From an uncultured Caryophanales bacterium (GTDB taxonomy: Bacteria > Bacillota_I > Bacilli_A > RF39 > UBA660), in assembly GCA_946414975.1 (NCBI GenBank), contig CAMKQS010000039.1:1-13853 (forward strand): a stretch of 13,853 nucleotides of DNA. Reading direction: 5' to 3'. Within the stretch, counting starts at the first letter, position 1. Every line of letters begins with the position of its first letter. The position numbers and the translations under genes are program-made. A model generated the notes under the pieces. The model searched no databases and was not told where the DNA came from. It saw only the letters and a list, made by a program, of their open reading frames with translations. Below are positions 6,140 to 13,799 of this stretch, piece by piece.

Positions 6140-7144
6140 ATGAGTATAAAAAATAAGAAAGGTTTTACATTGATAGAATTAGTTGCTGTTTTAGTTATTA
6201 TGGCGATAATTGCACTTATAGTAACTCCACTTGTTATGAGTATTATAAGAAAAGCAAAAATTGTTGCTGATAAGAGAAGTGTCGATGCATACGGAAGAAG
6301 TATCGAACTAGCAATAGCTGGATATCTACTTGATACAGGAACTTTTCCAACAAGCATGAATCAATTAACAGTAGAATATAAAGGAGACGAAGTAGTATGT
6401 ACTACAACTCAAATAAAGAGTGATTCATCAATATATCTAGCTGGTTGTACAGTAGGTGGAAGAAGTGTAGATGGATATACATATGGAGATGAAGAAACTA
6501 TAACATATGAAACATATGAAGTAGGAGATCAAGTTACATACAATAATGTAGATTACAGAGTAATCAAAGATTCAGGAGCAAATGAATCAACAGTAACATT
6601 ATTAAAAGCAACTCCATTAACTGTAGCTGAAGTAAATCAATATGGAGCAGGTCATATAAATAGATATACATCTGAGTCTGTTGGGACAGCATATGATTAT
6701 AATAATGATGGAACAGTAGGTGGTATGGCATATTATACAAGTGCAACATGTGGATATAATGGAACTAATTGGGTATTTGATGGATGTACAACAGACTATG
6801 CACAATCAGAAGTAAAATATGCAGTTGATGCATGGAAGCAAGCACAAGCCCCAGCAGCGACATCAGCAAGATTAATAACATATGATGAGCTAGTAGATAA
6901 TTTAGGATATAATCAAGCTAATTGGAATGAATCATACTGGGTTGTTAATCCAGATTATACACCTTCATGGGTATATAATAATAATTTTTGGTACTGGACA
7001 ATGAGTCAATATAATGCCGAGACGTCTCGTGTGTGGGACGTGCTCAGCGATGGCGCTCTCTACTACAACTACGGCCACGTCTTCGCCATCCGCGGCTCTG
7101 TGCGCCCAGTTATAACTCTCTCTAAGACTAATATTTCTTCATAA
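6140..7144 (+). CDS. Type IV-like prepilin with C-terminal GC-rich variable region (DGR-target-like)
   Basis: A 334-residue prepilin with a short basic leader (MSIKNKKG), cleavage expected between Gly8 and Phe9, Glu13 at the +5 position, and a hydrophobic helix to about residue 36. These are the class III signal features processed by prepilin peptidase. The globular part has two close Cys pairs (87/103 and 204/216) that could form disulphides, the segment YEVGDQVTYNNVDYRVI (126-142), and SARLITYDEL (242-251). It ends in an aromatic core WYWTMSQYN (284-292) and VRPVITLSK (321-329). That ending resembles Firmicutes surface domains of the DUF6273 or C-type-lectin-like sort; the domain name is uncertain. 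Residues 293-324 are encoded by the GC-rich block described separately. ATG 6140 follows AGGAGGA at good spacing. The gene sits just upstream of the Tad operon, suggesting it is a pilus subunit or tip adhesin. Confidence 0.85.
   Translation: MSIKNKKGFTLIELVAVLVIMAIIALIVTPLVMSIIRKAKIVADKRSVDAYGRSIELAIAGYLLDTGTFPTSMNQLTVEYKGDEVVCTTTQIKSDSSIYLAGCTVGGRSVDGYTYGDEETITYETYEVGDQVTYNNVDYRVIKDSGANESTVTLLKATPLTVAEVNQYGAGHINRYTSESVGTAYDYNNDGTVGGMAYYTSATCGYNGTNWVFDGCTTDYAQSEVKYAVDAWKQAQAPAATSARLITYDELVDNLGYNQANWNESYWVVNPDYTPSWVYNNNFWYWTMSQYNAETSRVWDVLSDGALYYNYGHVFAIRGSVRPVITLSKTNISS
7016..7120 (+). other. Candidate DGR variable repeat in pilin gene
   Basis: GC content over 7016-7120 is 64 of 105 bases (61%), in a gene and genome otherwise near 30%. 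Codons 307-319 (7058-7096) all end in C and encode Leu-Tyr-Tyr-Asn-Tyr-Gly-His-Val-Phe-Ala-Ile-Arg-Gly. In DGRs, adenines of a template repeat are randomised in the variable repeat, and AAC codons become NNC, which can never be a stop. The fixed stretch after it (about 7097-7123, encoding SVRPVITLS) is in the position of the initiation-of-mutagenic-homology site, near the gene end. No template copy or reverse transcriptase is in the window. The alternative is gene conversion from silent cassettes. Confidence 0.6.
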
Positions 7145-7171
7145 ATCATAATGAGTTGAAAAACTAGAAAT

Positions 7172-7203
7172 AAAAAAGATAAAATACCTATCTTTTTTTT
7201 TAA
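7172..7203 (+). terminator. Intrinsic terminator after pilin
   Basis: A 10-bp perfect but AT-rich stem (AAAAAAGATA 7172-7181 with TATCTTTTTT 7189-7198), 7-nt loop and long T run. It separates the pilin from the Tad operon, probably as a leaky terminator. Confidence 0.65.
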
Positions 7204-7208
7204 TATTT

Positions 7209-7217
7209 TGATATAAT
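7209..7217 (+). promoter_or_regulatory. Extended -10 promoter of the Tad operon
   Basis: TGATATAAT, a consensus extended -10, lies 27 nt before ATG 7245 and just after the pilin terminator. The -35 region overlaps the terminator T run and is poor. AGGTG at 7230-7234 is the ribosome binding site. Confidence 0.6.
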
Positions 7218-7244
7218 GGTTTTGATAATAGGTGATAATGATAT

Positions 7245-7604
7245 ATGAATAGAAAAGGACAGGCTTTAGTTGAATTTGTAATAATAATGCCAATATTTAT
7301 ATTTATAGTAATAGCTGTGTTTGATATTAGTAATATAATTATGAAAAAATACGAGCTTGAAAATGATGTTACAACTGTTTCTGCACTTTATGAAGAAGGA
7401 AAAGAAGAACAGGTTATGGCATATGTAAATAAAATAGATGCAAAATTAAAATATGATACTAATGATTCTTATAATGAAATTACACTTTCAAAAAAAGTTA
7501 ATATTCTAACACCTATTGTAAGACAAGCGTTAGGTAAATCTTATGAAATTAAAGCTCATAAGATGGTAGTTATTCAAAATAATGAAATAAAAGAAAGTGA
7601 TTAA
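7245..7604 (+). CDS. TadE-like pseudopilin 1
   Basis: A 119-residue protein starting MNRKGQALVEFVIIMPIF. This is the TadE-type signature: a short basic leader, Gly at the cleavage site (after residue 5), Glu at +5 (residue 10), and a hydrophobic helix (to about residue 28) containing IIMP. The mature part is a small charged extracellular domain. TadE proteins are minor pseudopilins processed by the TadV-type peptidase and needed for pilus assembly; no such peptidase is in the window. It is the first gene of the Tad operon, directly behind an extended -10 promoter. Its stop codon abuts the start of the next gene with no gap. The family is well supported by the N-terminal signature; the C-terminal half is not recognisable by eye. 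Confidence 0.8.
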   Translation: MNRKGQALVEFVIIMPIFIFIVIAVFDISNIIMKKYELENDVTTVSALYEEGKEEQVMAYVNKIDAKLKYDTNDSYNEITLSKKVNILTPIVRQALGKSYEIKAHKMVVIQNNEIKESD

Positions 7605-7988
7605 ATGAATCTAAATAGAAAAGGGCAAGTGTTGGTAGCTTTTATTATTATAATGCCTCTTATGCTGCTTTTAATAGTAAATGTTATTGATATTGGTTTA
7701 TATGGTATTGAAAAAAATAAGATAAATGATAGTGCTAAATCTAGTGTAAGATATGGATTAAAAAATATTAGTGATGAAAATATTGAAAATAAAATTCGTG
7801 CACTTTTATTAAAAGATATAGATAATATTAGTGAAAATGATATGGAAATTACAGTTGATAATAATTATGTAAGAGTAAAAGTTAATAAAAAATATAAACC
7901 ATTATTTAAACTTAATAATTATTTAAGTACTGAGGTTTCATATTATGGAACTGTTAATGATTCTAAAATAGAAATAAAAAAGGAGTGA
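7605..7988 (+). CDS. TadE-like pseudopilin 2 (lacks Glu at +5)
   Basis: A 127-residue protein starting MNLNRKGQVLVAFIIIMPLM, closely similar to its upstream neighbour over the first 20 residues and with the same IIMP motif and hydrophobic helix. Its ATG directly follows the upstream stop codon, so translation is likely coupled; its own ribosome binding site is weak. The residue at +5 after the cleavage Gly is Ala where the paralogue has Glu, the residue usually needed for pilin N-methylation or assembly. The mature domain (about 95 residues) is charged and extracellular. It is probably a minor pilin or assembly factor of the Tad system, arising by duplication of the first gene. The role is inferred from the operon. 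Confidence 0.75.
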   Translation: MNLNRKGQVLVAFIIIMPLMLLLIVNVIDIGLYGIEKNKINDSAKSSVRYGLKNISDENIENKIRALLLKDIDNISENDMEITVDNNYVRVKVNKKYKPLFKLNNYLSTEVSYYGTVNDSKIEIKKE

Positions 7989-7992
7989 TAGT

Positions 7993-8739
7993 GTGAAGAT
8001 TACAAAATCTAAAGTAATTACAGTAACTTCTGTTAAGGGTGGAGTAGGAAAAACGACTTTTGTTTTATCATTAGCTGCACAATATAAAATGCAAGATAAG
8101 AAAGTTTTAATTATAGATATGGATTTATTTTCGGGAGATATAGAGGCATTACTTAATAAAGAAAGTAAAAAAGATATTTATATTTTATTTGAAGATATAT
8201 TAAATAATAATTTCTATGATGTAGAAAGTTATATTACCAACTACGATGATAATATAGACTTTATTGCTGCTCCAAAGGATCCAAGATATGCAAGTAAAGT
8301 AAATGGTAATTTCTTAAATTTACTTATTTCTCGAGTAGGAACTAAATATGATGTTATTTTAATAGATACAAATCACTTTTTAAATGAAGTTAATTTAGTT
8401 ACATTTGATAATAGTAATGAAATTGTATATCTTATGAATAATAATTGTACTAATTTAAAAAATATGCGTACAATGATTTCCATATTATCAGATATGCATA
8501 TGGAAAATTATAAGATTGTACTTTATGAAGCTAGAGATAAGAAAAAAAGTGCTTTGAAAAAGTTTGATATAAAATCGATGATAAAAGATAATATAAATTA
8601 TATTATTGATCAAAATTTTTATATAAGAGATATTGATAAATTTATTATTGATGATAAAATGCTTAGTGTTTTAACTAAATATATTAAAAATACAAATTCT
8701 AAAGTATTTGATAAGATTGCAAGAGACTTAATTAAGTAG
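7993..8739 (+). CDS. tadZ: TadZ/CpaE-like ParA-family ATPase
   Basis: The GTG at 7993 is used, with AGGAG at 7981-7985. The 248-residue product has the deviant Walker A motif KGGVGKTT (15-22) of MinD/ParA ATPases, a VLIIDMDLFSGDIE strand (Asp42 and Asp44), and YDVILIDT as the Walker B-type strand. TadZ proteins of this family place the Tad machinery at a cell site. Unlike many CpaE/TadZ proteins it has no N-terminal receiver-like domain, so it is the ATPase core only. It lies between the TadE-like genes and tadA, with 4-bp and 7-bp gaps, which is the usual Tad order and separates it from chromosome-partition ParA or septum-placing MinD. Whether it hydrolyses ATP is not known from sequence. 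Confidence 0.85.
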   Translation: MKITKSKVITVTSVKGGVGKTTFVLSLAAQYKMQDKKVLIIDMDLFSGDIEALLNKESKKDIYILFEDILNNNFYDVESYITNYDDNIDFIAAPKDPRYASKVNGNFLNLLISRVGTKYDVILIDTNHFLNEVNLVTFDNSNEIVYLMNNNCTNLKNMRTMISILSDMHMENYKIVLYEARDKKKSALKKFDIKSMIKDNINYIIDQNFYIRDIDKFIIDDKMLSVLTKYIKNTNSKVFDKIARDLIK

Positions 8740-8746
8740 GTGAAAT

Positions 8747-10069
8747 ATGAATTCTAAAAATTTTATAGATGAATTTAATATGTCAGTTAATCATGATTTA
8801 ATGATTGATAAATCTGATTATGAAAGATTTAAAAATAAAGAATTATTAGATTTACTTAGAAGTAAAATAATTCAAAATTTAATTGATGATAATATAAATA
8901 GTCAGTCTGATATAGAGAGCTTTATTCGTGAAGAGATAGATAATACTTTAGAAGGATATGACCTTTCTATCGAACAGCGTAGTTATATATATAATTTAAT
9001 TGATAATGAGGTTAATGGTTATGGACCTATTACTGAACTTTTAAGGGATAAAAGCATTACAGAAATAATGGTAAATGGTAAAGATGAAATATATATAGAA
9101 ATAGATGGTAAAGTTGTTAAGGATGATAGTGTATCATTTATTAATGATTCACATATCATAAGAACAATTCAAAGATTGATTCAGCCTTTAGGTCGTACTA
9201 TTGATACATCAAGTCCAATGGTTGATGCAAGACTTAACGATGGATCACGTTTAAATGCTGTAATTCCACCATTGTCTTTAAAAGGGCCAGTGCTTACTAT
9301 TCGTAAGTTTAAACCAGATCTTGCTAATATAGATGACTTTTTAAGAAGTGGGGCTCTTACTAATGATATGGCATTATTCTTACAGGCCTGTGTTAAAGCT
9401 AAAATGAATATTATTGTATGTGGAGGTACAGGTGGAGGAAAAACCACATTATTAAATGTATTATCATCATTTATAAATGATGATGAACGTATTATTACAA
9501 TAGAAGATGCAGCAGAATTGAAATTACATCAAAATCACGTTATATCACTTGAAACTAGGCTTACTAATTATGATGGACAAGGTGAGGTTACGATAAGAGA
9601 TTTAGTTATAAATTCTCTTCGTATGAGACCAGATAGAATAATAGTAGGAGAAGTTCGTGGAAAAGAAGCTTTTGATATGTTACAAGCCATGAATACAGGG
9701 CACTCTGGATCTTTAACCACAATGCATGCTAATGGACCTGCTGATGCATTAAATAGACTTGAAACATTAGTTTTAATGGCTGGTATGGAAATACCGGTAG
9801 CTGCAATTCGTGAATATATTGTTAATGCTATAAATATAGTTGTTAATATATCAAGATTAAGTGATGGAAAAAGAAAAATAACAAGTATATCAGAATTAGT
9901 TGGATTTAAAGAAGATGAAATTAAATTAAATGAAATATTTTCGTTCGATCAATCTGGTCTTACAGAAAGTGGAGAGGTTGAAGGTGCTTTTAAAACACAT
10001 AAAATGCCTAAAATAATTGATTTAATAGAATCTAAAGGAATAAAAAACATTAGAAGTATATTTGAATAA
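8747..10069 (+). CDS. tadA: TadA/CpaF pilus-assembly ATPase
   Basis: A 440-residue secretion ATPase of the type II/IV superfamily. It shows Walker [10 protein letters not shown] (226-234), the Asp box ITIEDAAEL (250-258), Walker B in [10 protein letters not shown] (296-305), and the His box [14 protein letters not shown] (318-331). The N-terminal 80 residues are a helical CpaF-type region and GYGPITELL (91-99) starts the N-terminal domain. It forms a cytoplasmic hexamer that powers insertion of pilin into the growing Tad pilus on the TadB/TadC platform. The start ATG 8747 follows AGGTG closely; the downstream gene starts 11 bp after its stop. All catalytic motifs are intact. TadA can also drive retraction in some bacteria; no separate PilT-like ATPase is visible here. 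Confidence 0.95.
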   Translation: MNSKNFIDEFNMSVNHDLMIDKSDYERFKNKELLDLLRSKIIQNLIDDNINSQSDIESFIREEIDNTLEGYDLSIEQRSYIYNLIDNEVNGYGPITELLRDKSITEIMVNGKDEIYIEIDGKVVKDDSVSFINDSHIIRTIQRLIQPLGRTIDTSSPMVDARLNDGSRLNAVIPPLSLKGPVLTIRKFKPDLANIDDFLRSGALTNDMALFLQACVKAKMNIIVCGGTGGGKTTLLNVLSSFINDDERIITIEDAAELKLHQNHVISLETRLTNYDGQGEVTIRDLVINSLRMRPDRIIVGEVRGKEAFDMLQAMNTGHSGSLTTMHANGPADALNRLETLVLMAGMEIPVAAIREYIVNAINIVVNISRLSDGKRKITSISELVGFKEDEIKLNEIFSFDQSGLTESGEVEGAFKTHKMPKIIDLIESKGIKNIRSIFE

Positions 10070-10080
10070 GAAGGTGAGTT

Positions 10081-11580
10081 ATGAATGATGTTGGAACACT
10101 TAATATTATAGAGTGTAACCCTACAAATAAAGATATTATTGTTACATATGTTCCAAATACATTTGTAACTAATTATAAATATCAAATTATAAAAGATAAT
10201 AAAGAATATAAAAATATTACTATTTCTAATAATGAAAAGAGTGATATAAAGTTATCTGAAACAGGTAATTATAAAATTATTATTACTGCTTATGGTAATA
10301 ATAGTTATAAAACATATGAAACTGGAATATATAAGATAGATAAAGAAGCTCCGGTAATTGAAGTAGAAAATGATTATATTACAATTAGGCCTTTTGAATA
10401 TTATAATGAAAAAAGTGGTATTAAGGTAACTGATAATGTAGATGGAGTTATTACACAAAATATAAAATCTAATATAGAAGATGTTAATTTAAATACGTTG
10501 GGTAAGAAAAAATTGACATATACAGTCAGTGATCAAGCAGGTAACGTAGCTACTAAAGATGTTATGATTAATGTATCCATAATTGATTATTTGCTTAATG
10601 TTTATCAAGTAATAATAATTGCTTTATTATTTATATTCTTTATATTTTTACTTGTTTTAAATAAAGTTATAAAGTTAGAAAAAAGATTCTCAAAATATAC
10701 AATTTCACCACTTAAAGATCAATCAAAATCTGTACTTGATAATCTTGCTAACTTTATTACAAACATGTCTTATCGTATATCAAACAGAATTGATTCATTT
10801 GATATATTTAGAAAAGCAAGTAAAAGATATCAAAAATATGTTGATGCATTTAGTAATGGAAATTATAGCGCTCTTGATTTTGTTTCTATGAAAATCATGA
10901 CTAGTTTTGCGTTCTTAATAGTATCAATAATTATTGAAACATTTCGTTTTAATGTATTAAGTATTTATGAACTTGTAATACCGATAATATTGGGATATTA
11001 CCTGTTAGATATTATCTATGCATATAGATATTATAAATATAGAAAAAAAATTGAAAAAGATTTACTTCAAGCAATAATCATTATGAATAATTGCTTTAAA
11101 TCTGGAAGAAGTATAACACAAGCTATTAGTATTGTTGCAGAACAACTTACTGGTGCGATTGCAGATGAGTTTAGAAAAATGTCACTTGAATTATCATTTG
11201 GACTAGAAATTGAGGTTGTATTTGATAGATTTGCTAAAAGAATTAAAATAGATGAAGCTGCATACTTGACTAGTAGTTTATCTGTTTTAAATAAGACAGG
11301 TGGAAATATTATTAAAGTATTTACATCAATTGAGAAAACACTATTTAATCGTCAAAAATTAAATTTAGAGTTAAAATCACTTACAGGAAGTTCTAAAATA
11401 ATTATGTATAGTTTAACTTTAATGCCTATATTATTTATATTGATAATTAACTTTATAAATAAAGATTATTTTAGTCCACTATTTACATCTCCAATAGGAT
11501 TTATTATAATAGGTATTATGCTTGTTTTATATGTGACTTATATAATAGTTGTAAGGAAGATTATGAAAGTAAGGATGTGA
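10081..11580 (+). CDS. tadB: TadB-like platform protein with N-terminal Ig-like extension
   Basis: A 499-residue protein in two parts. From about residue 174 it is a T2SS-F/TadB membrane platform: a first helix (about 174-195), a basic cytoplasmic loop, two helices, the conserved segment LLQAIIIMNNCFKSGRSITQAIS, and two C-terminal helices. Residues 1-165 are not normal for TadB. They look like two immunoglobulin-type beta domains, the second (about 88-165) beginning DKEAPVIEVEND and containing KVTDNVDGVIT and LTYTVSDQAGNVA, the pattern of DUF5011/HYR-type surface domains. The positive-inside rule places this region outside the membrane, though no signal peptide precedes it. The start is fixed by AAGGTG and by the upstream tadA stop 11 bp away. 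Ordinary TadB proteins are about 300 residues. Confidence 0.85.
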   Translation: MNDVGTLNIIECNPTNKDIIVTYVPNTFVTNYKYQIIKDNKEYKNITISNNEKSDIKLSETGNYKIIITAYGNNSYKTYETGIYKIDKEAPVIEVENDYITIRPFEYYNEKSGIKVTDNVDGVITQNIKSNIEDVNLNTLGKKKLTYTVSDQAGNVATKDVMINVSIIDYLLNVYQVIIIALLFIFFIFLLVLNKVIKLEKRFSKYTISPLKDQSKSVLDNLANFITNMSYRISNRIDSFDIFRKASKRYQKYVDAFSNGNYSALDFVSMKIMTSFAFLIVSIIIETFRFNVLSIYELVIPIILGYYLLDIIYAYRYYKYRKKIEKDLLQAIIIMNNCFKSGRSITQAISIVAEQLTGAIADEFRKMSLELSFGLEIEVVFDRFAKRIKIDEAAYLTSSLSVLNKTGGNIIKVFTSIEKTLFNRQKLNLELKSLTGSSKIIMYSLTLMPILFILIINFINKDYFSPLFTSPIGFIIIGIMLVLYVTYIIVVRKIMKVRM

Positions 11581-11583
11581 TCT

Positions 11584-12276
11584 ATGAAAAATATAATGTC
11601 AAAAATATATTTAAAAAAAGATGTAGATTCCATTAATAAGAAAATTAATATGTTAGGTAATACTAGAATTGATGCAGTTACATTTATAAGCTTGCGTATA
11701 TTATCTACAATATTGTTTGCATTATTCTTAGTATTATTTACTAATATATCTTATATGTTTATACCTTTATTTGTAATAATATTTTATTTTGGATATTATC
11801 ATATATTTATTACAAAAAGGTTGCGAAAAAGAGAGGAAAAATTAGATAGAGAAGCACTTTACTTTTTTGAAGTATTAACTCTTACCTTAGAATCAGGAAA
11901 AAATTTACAAAATAGTCTTGAATTAACTTGTAAGAATGTAAAAAATGAGTTATCTTTAGAATTTGAAAGAAGTTTAAAAGAAGTCTATGTTGGAAAAACT
12001 TTAATAGAAGCATTATCAGATATGCAAAAGCGTATTCCGTCAGAAAATATTAATAATATTATTATGAATATTATGCAGACAAATTATTTTGGAAATAGTA
12101 TAATTAGTACTATGAATAATCAAGTAGATTATTTAAGAGAAAAACAGATATTAGATATAAGAGGTCAAATAAATAAAATACCTAATAAAGTAAGTATAGT
12201 ATCAGTATTGTTTATTGTACCTTTAATATTATTATTAGTATTAGGACCATATATTGTTAGTTTTATAAGTAAATAG
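11584..12276 (+). CDS. tadC: TadC-like platform protein
   Basis: A 230-residue membrane protein with an N-terminal hydrophobic pair (about residues 31-78), a basic cytoplasmic stretch (KRLRKREEKLDREALYFFEVL), and a T2SS-F domain with LTLESGKNLQNSLELTCKNV followed by a C-terminal helix ending VLGPYIVSFISK. With TadB it forms the inner-membrane platform on which TadA acts. It starts 3 bp after the tadB stop. It is shorter than TadB because it lacks the Ig-like part, but the core is complete, and its place after tadB in the operon supports the TadC call. The pair are paralogues in the T2SS-F family, so the B/C labels rest on order. Confidence 0.85.
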   Translation: MKNIMSKIYLKKDVDSINKKINMLGNTRIDAVTFISLRILSTILFALFLVLFTNISYMFIPLFVIIFYFGYYHIFITKRLRKREEKLDREALYFFEVLTLTLESGKNLQNSLELTCKNVKNELSLEFERSLKEVYVGKTLIEALSDMQKRIPSENINNIIMNIMQTNYFGNSIISTMNNQVDYLREKQILDIRGQINKIPNKVSIVSVLFIVPLILLLVLGPYIVSFISK

Positions 12277-12308
12277 AAAAATTATTAAATGAAGGAAAGG
12301 AAATAATT

Positions 12309-13637
12309 ATGAAATATTATTTAGCTGGAATAAAAGGGACTGGTATGAGTGCATTAGCTCTTATATTAGATGATTTAGGATTTGAAGTGGTTGGTTATGA
12401 TGATGCAGAAGAACATAGATTCACTGAAGATAAACTAGTAGAACGTGGTATTAAAATATATACTAAAGAAAATGATGCTATGGATAAAGACACTATAGTA
12501 GTATATTCTCCAGCACTAAAATTAAATACTCATAAAGAACTTATTAAAGCTCAAAAAATGGGACTTAAGATATATGAATATCAAGAAATGCTAGGAAAAC
12601 TTACTAAAACTTTTGATACGATATGTATTTCAGGTTGTCATGGTAAAACAACTACAACATCTATGTTAAGTCATATATATATGACAATTGATAAATGTAA
12701 TTATTTAATTGGTGATGGAAGAGGACATGGTACTAAGGAGTCTAAAAAGTTTATTTTAGAAGCTTGTGAATACCGTAGACATTTTCTTGCATATGATCCT
12801 GAATATGTAATTATTACTAATATTGACTTAGATCATACAGATTACTATAAAAGTATTGATGATATGATACTTGCTTATCAAGAGTTTGCTAATAAAGCTG
12901 ATAAGATGGTTATTGCTTGTGGTGATGATCAGTATACTCATACATTAGAAGTTAATCCTTCGATATATTATTATGGTCTTGATTCAGATAATGATATTCA
13001 AGCTCGTAATGTTGAATATAGGAATGATGGAACTGAATTCGATGTATTTATTGAAGATGAATATTATGGACACTTTGATCTTCCTTTATTTGGTAAACAC
13101 ATGCTACTAAATGCTCTTGCTGCAATTGCTATTTGCCATTATGAGAGAATGAATGCTAAAGAAGTTGCAAATGCTCTTAAAACATTTAAAGGTGCAGAAA
13201 GAAGATTTAAAGAAGAAGTAGTGGGAGATAATGTTATAATTGATGATTATGCTCATCATCCAGCAGAAGTTAAAGTTACAATTAAAGCAGCGCGTCAAAA
13301 ATATCCTGATAAAAAAGTAATCGCAATCTTTAAACCACATACATTCTCACGTGTAGAAGAGTTTGCAGATGCATTTGCAAATAGTCTTAATTTAGCTGAT
13401 AAGGCATATGTAATGGATATTAATTATGATAGAGAAGATCCTGAAGATTATAAAGGAGTTACTCCATATACTATTATTGATAAATTAAATAATGGTGATT
13501 ATATAGAACGAGGAATGGCTGATAAATTACTTGAATTTGATAATGCTGTAATACTATTTATGAGTAGTAAAGAAATATATTTTCTAGAAGATGAATATAA
13601 AAAATTATTAGAAGAAAAAAATAAAACAGTTAAATAA
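12309..13637 (+). CDS. murC: UDP-N-acetylmuramate--L-alanine ligase (MurC)
   Basis: A 442-residue cytosolic Mur ligase that adds L-alanine to UDP-MurNAc using ATP, an essential step in peptidoglycan precursor synthesis. Motifs in order: the nucleotide-sugar loop GIKGTGMSALA (7-17), ATP P-loop SGCHGKTTT (108-116), ACEYRRHF (152-159), NIDLDHTD (171-178), the GAERRFKE segment, the DDYAHHP motif, and FKPHTFSRVEEF in the C-terminal domain. All are intact and the length is normal for MurC. The ATG follows AAGGAAAGG. It sits 32 bp after tadC with no promoter seen between, so it is probably transcribed with the Tad operon, an unusual link between a wall enzyme and a pilus. MurC is favoured over the related recycling ligase Mpl, which by eye cannot be fully excluded. 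Confidence 0.93.
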   Translation: MKYYLAGIKGTGMSALALILDDLGFEVVGYDDAEEHRFTEDKLVERGIKIYTKENDAMDKDTIVVYSPALKLNTHKELIKAQKMGLKIYEYQEMLGKLTKTFDTICISGCHGKTTTTSMLSHIYMTIDKCNYLIGDGRGHGTKESKKFILEACEYRRHFLAYDPEYVIITNIDLDHTDYYKSIDDMILAYQEFANKADKMVIACGDDQYTHTLEVNPSIYYYGLDSDNDIQARNVEYRNDGTEFDVFIEDEYYGHFDLPLFGKHMLLNALAAIAICHYERMNAKEVANALKTFKGAERRFKEEVVGDNVIIDDYAHHPAEVKVTIKAARQKYPDKKVIAIFKPHTFSRVEEFADAFANSLNLADKAYVMDINYDREDPEDYKGVTPYTIIDKLNNGDYIERGMADKLLEFDNAVILFMSSKEIYFLEDEYKKLLEEKNKTVK

Positions 13638-13655
13638 TTGTTTTGTTTTTATTTT
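13623..13655 (+). terminator. Probable AT-rich terminator after murC
   Basis: AAAACAGT at 13623-13630 can pair with ATTGTTTT at 13637-13644 (one G.T pair), followed by GTTTTTATTTTT. The stem is short and weak, and includes the end of murC. Confidence 0.45.
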
Positions 13656-13687
13656 TCATGCTACCTATATAATCAATTAGAAAGTTA

Positions 13688-13716
13688 TATACATTTTTGA
13701 GTTAGAATGATATAAT
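13688..13716 (+). promoter_or_regulatory. Promoter of the downstream pilin
   Basis: TGATATAAT (13708-13716) is a perfect extended -10; TATACA at 13688-13693 is a 4/6 match to the -35 at 17-bp spacing. It would give a leader of about 77 nt before ATG 13800, much like the leader of the pilin at 6140. Confidence 0.65.
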
Positions 13717-13799
13717 GTATATAGACTATAAGAGTAGGAAATATGTAATTAATATAATCTTCTTGAGTAGCAGTCAGTAAGAGAAAGGAAAGAGATAGA

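Noticed and set aside
6103..6357. Minus-strand 84-residue frame over the pilin start
   Set aside because: Antisense shadow of the pilin signal helix; no promoter or ribosome binding site.
6564..6805. Two minus-strand frames in the pilin body
   Set aside because: Low-complexity products rich in Leu, Ile, Cys or His caused by reading pilin codons backwards.
7016..7120. GC-rich block as a chimeric assembly error or recent foreign insert
   Set aside because: The frame stays open and ends in a plausible pilin tail, and the C-ending codon run is more specific than random foreign DNA; read mapping would settle it.
7069..7293. Minus-strand frame over the GC-rich block
   Set aside because: Spans the terminator and the Tad promoter; no domain is recognisable.
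9181..9447. 88-residue minus-strand frame inside tadA
   Set aside because: Antisense to the conserved ATPase core, so its openness follows from tadA codon constraints.
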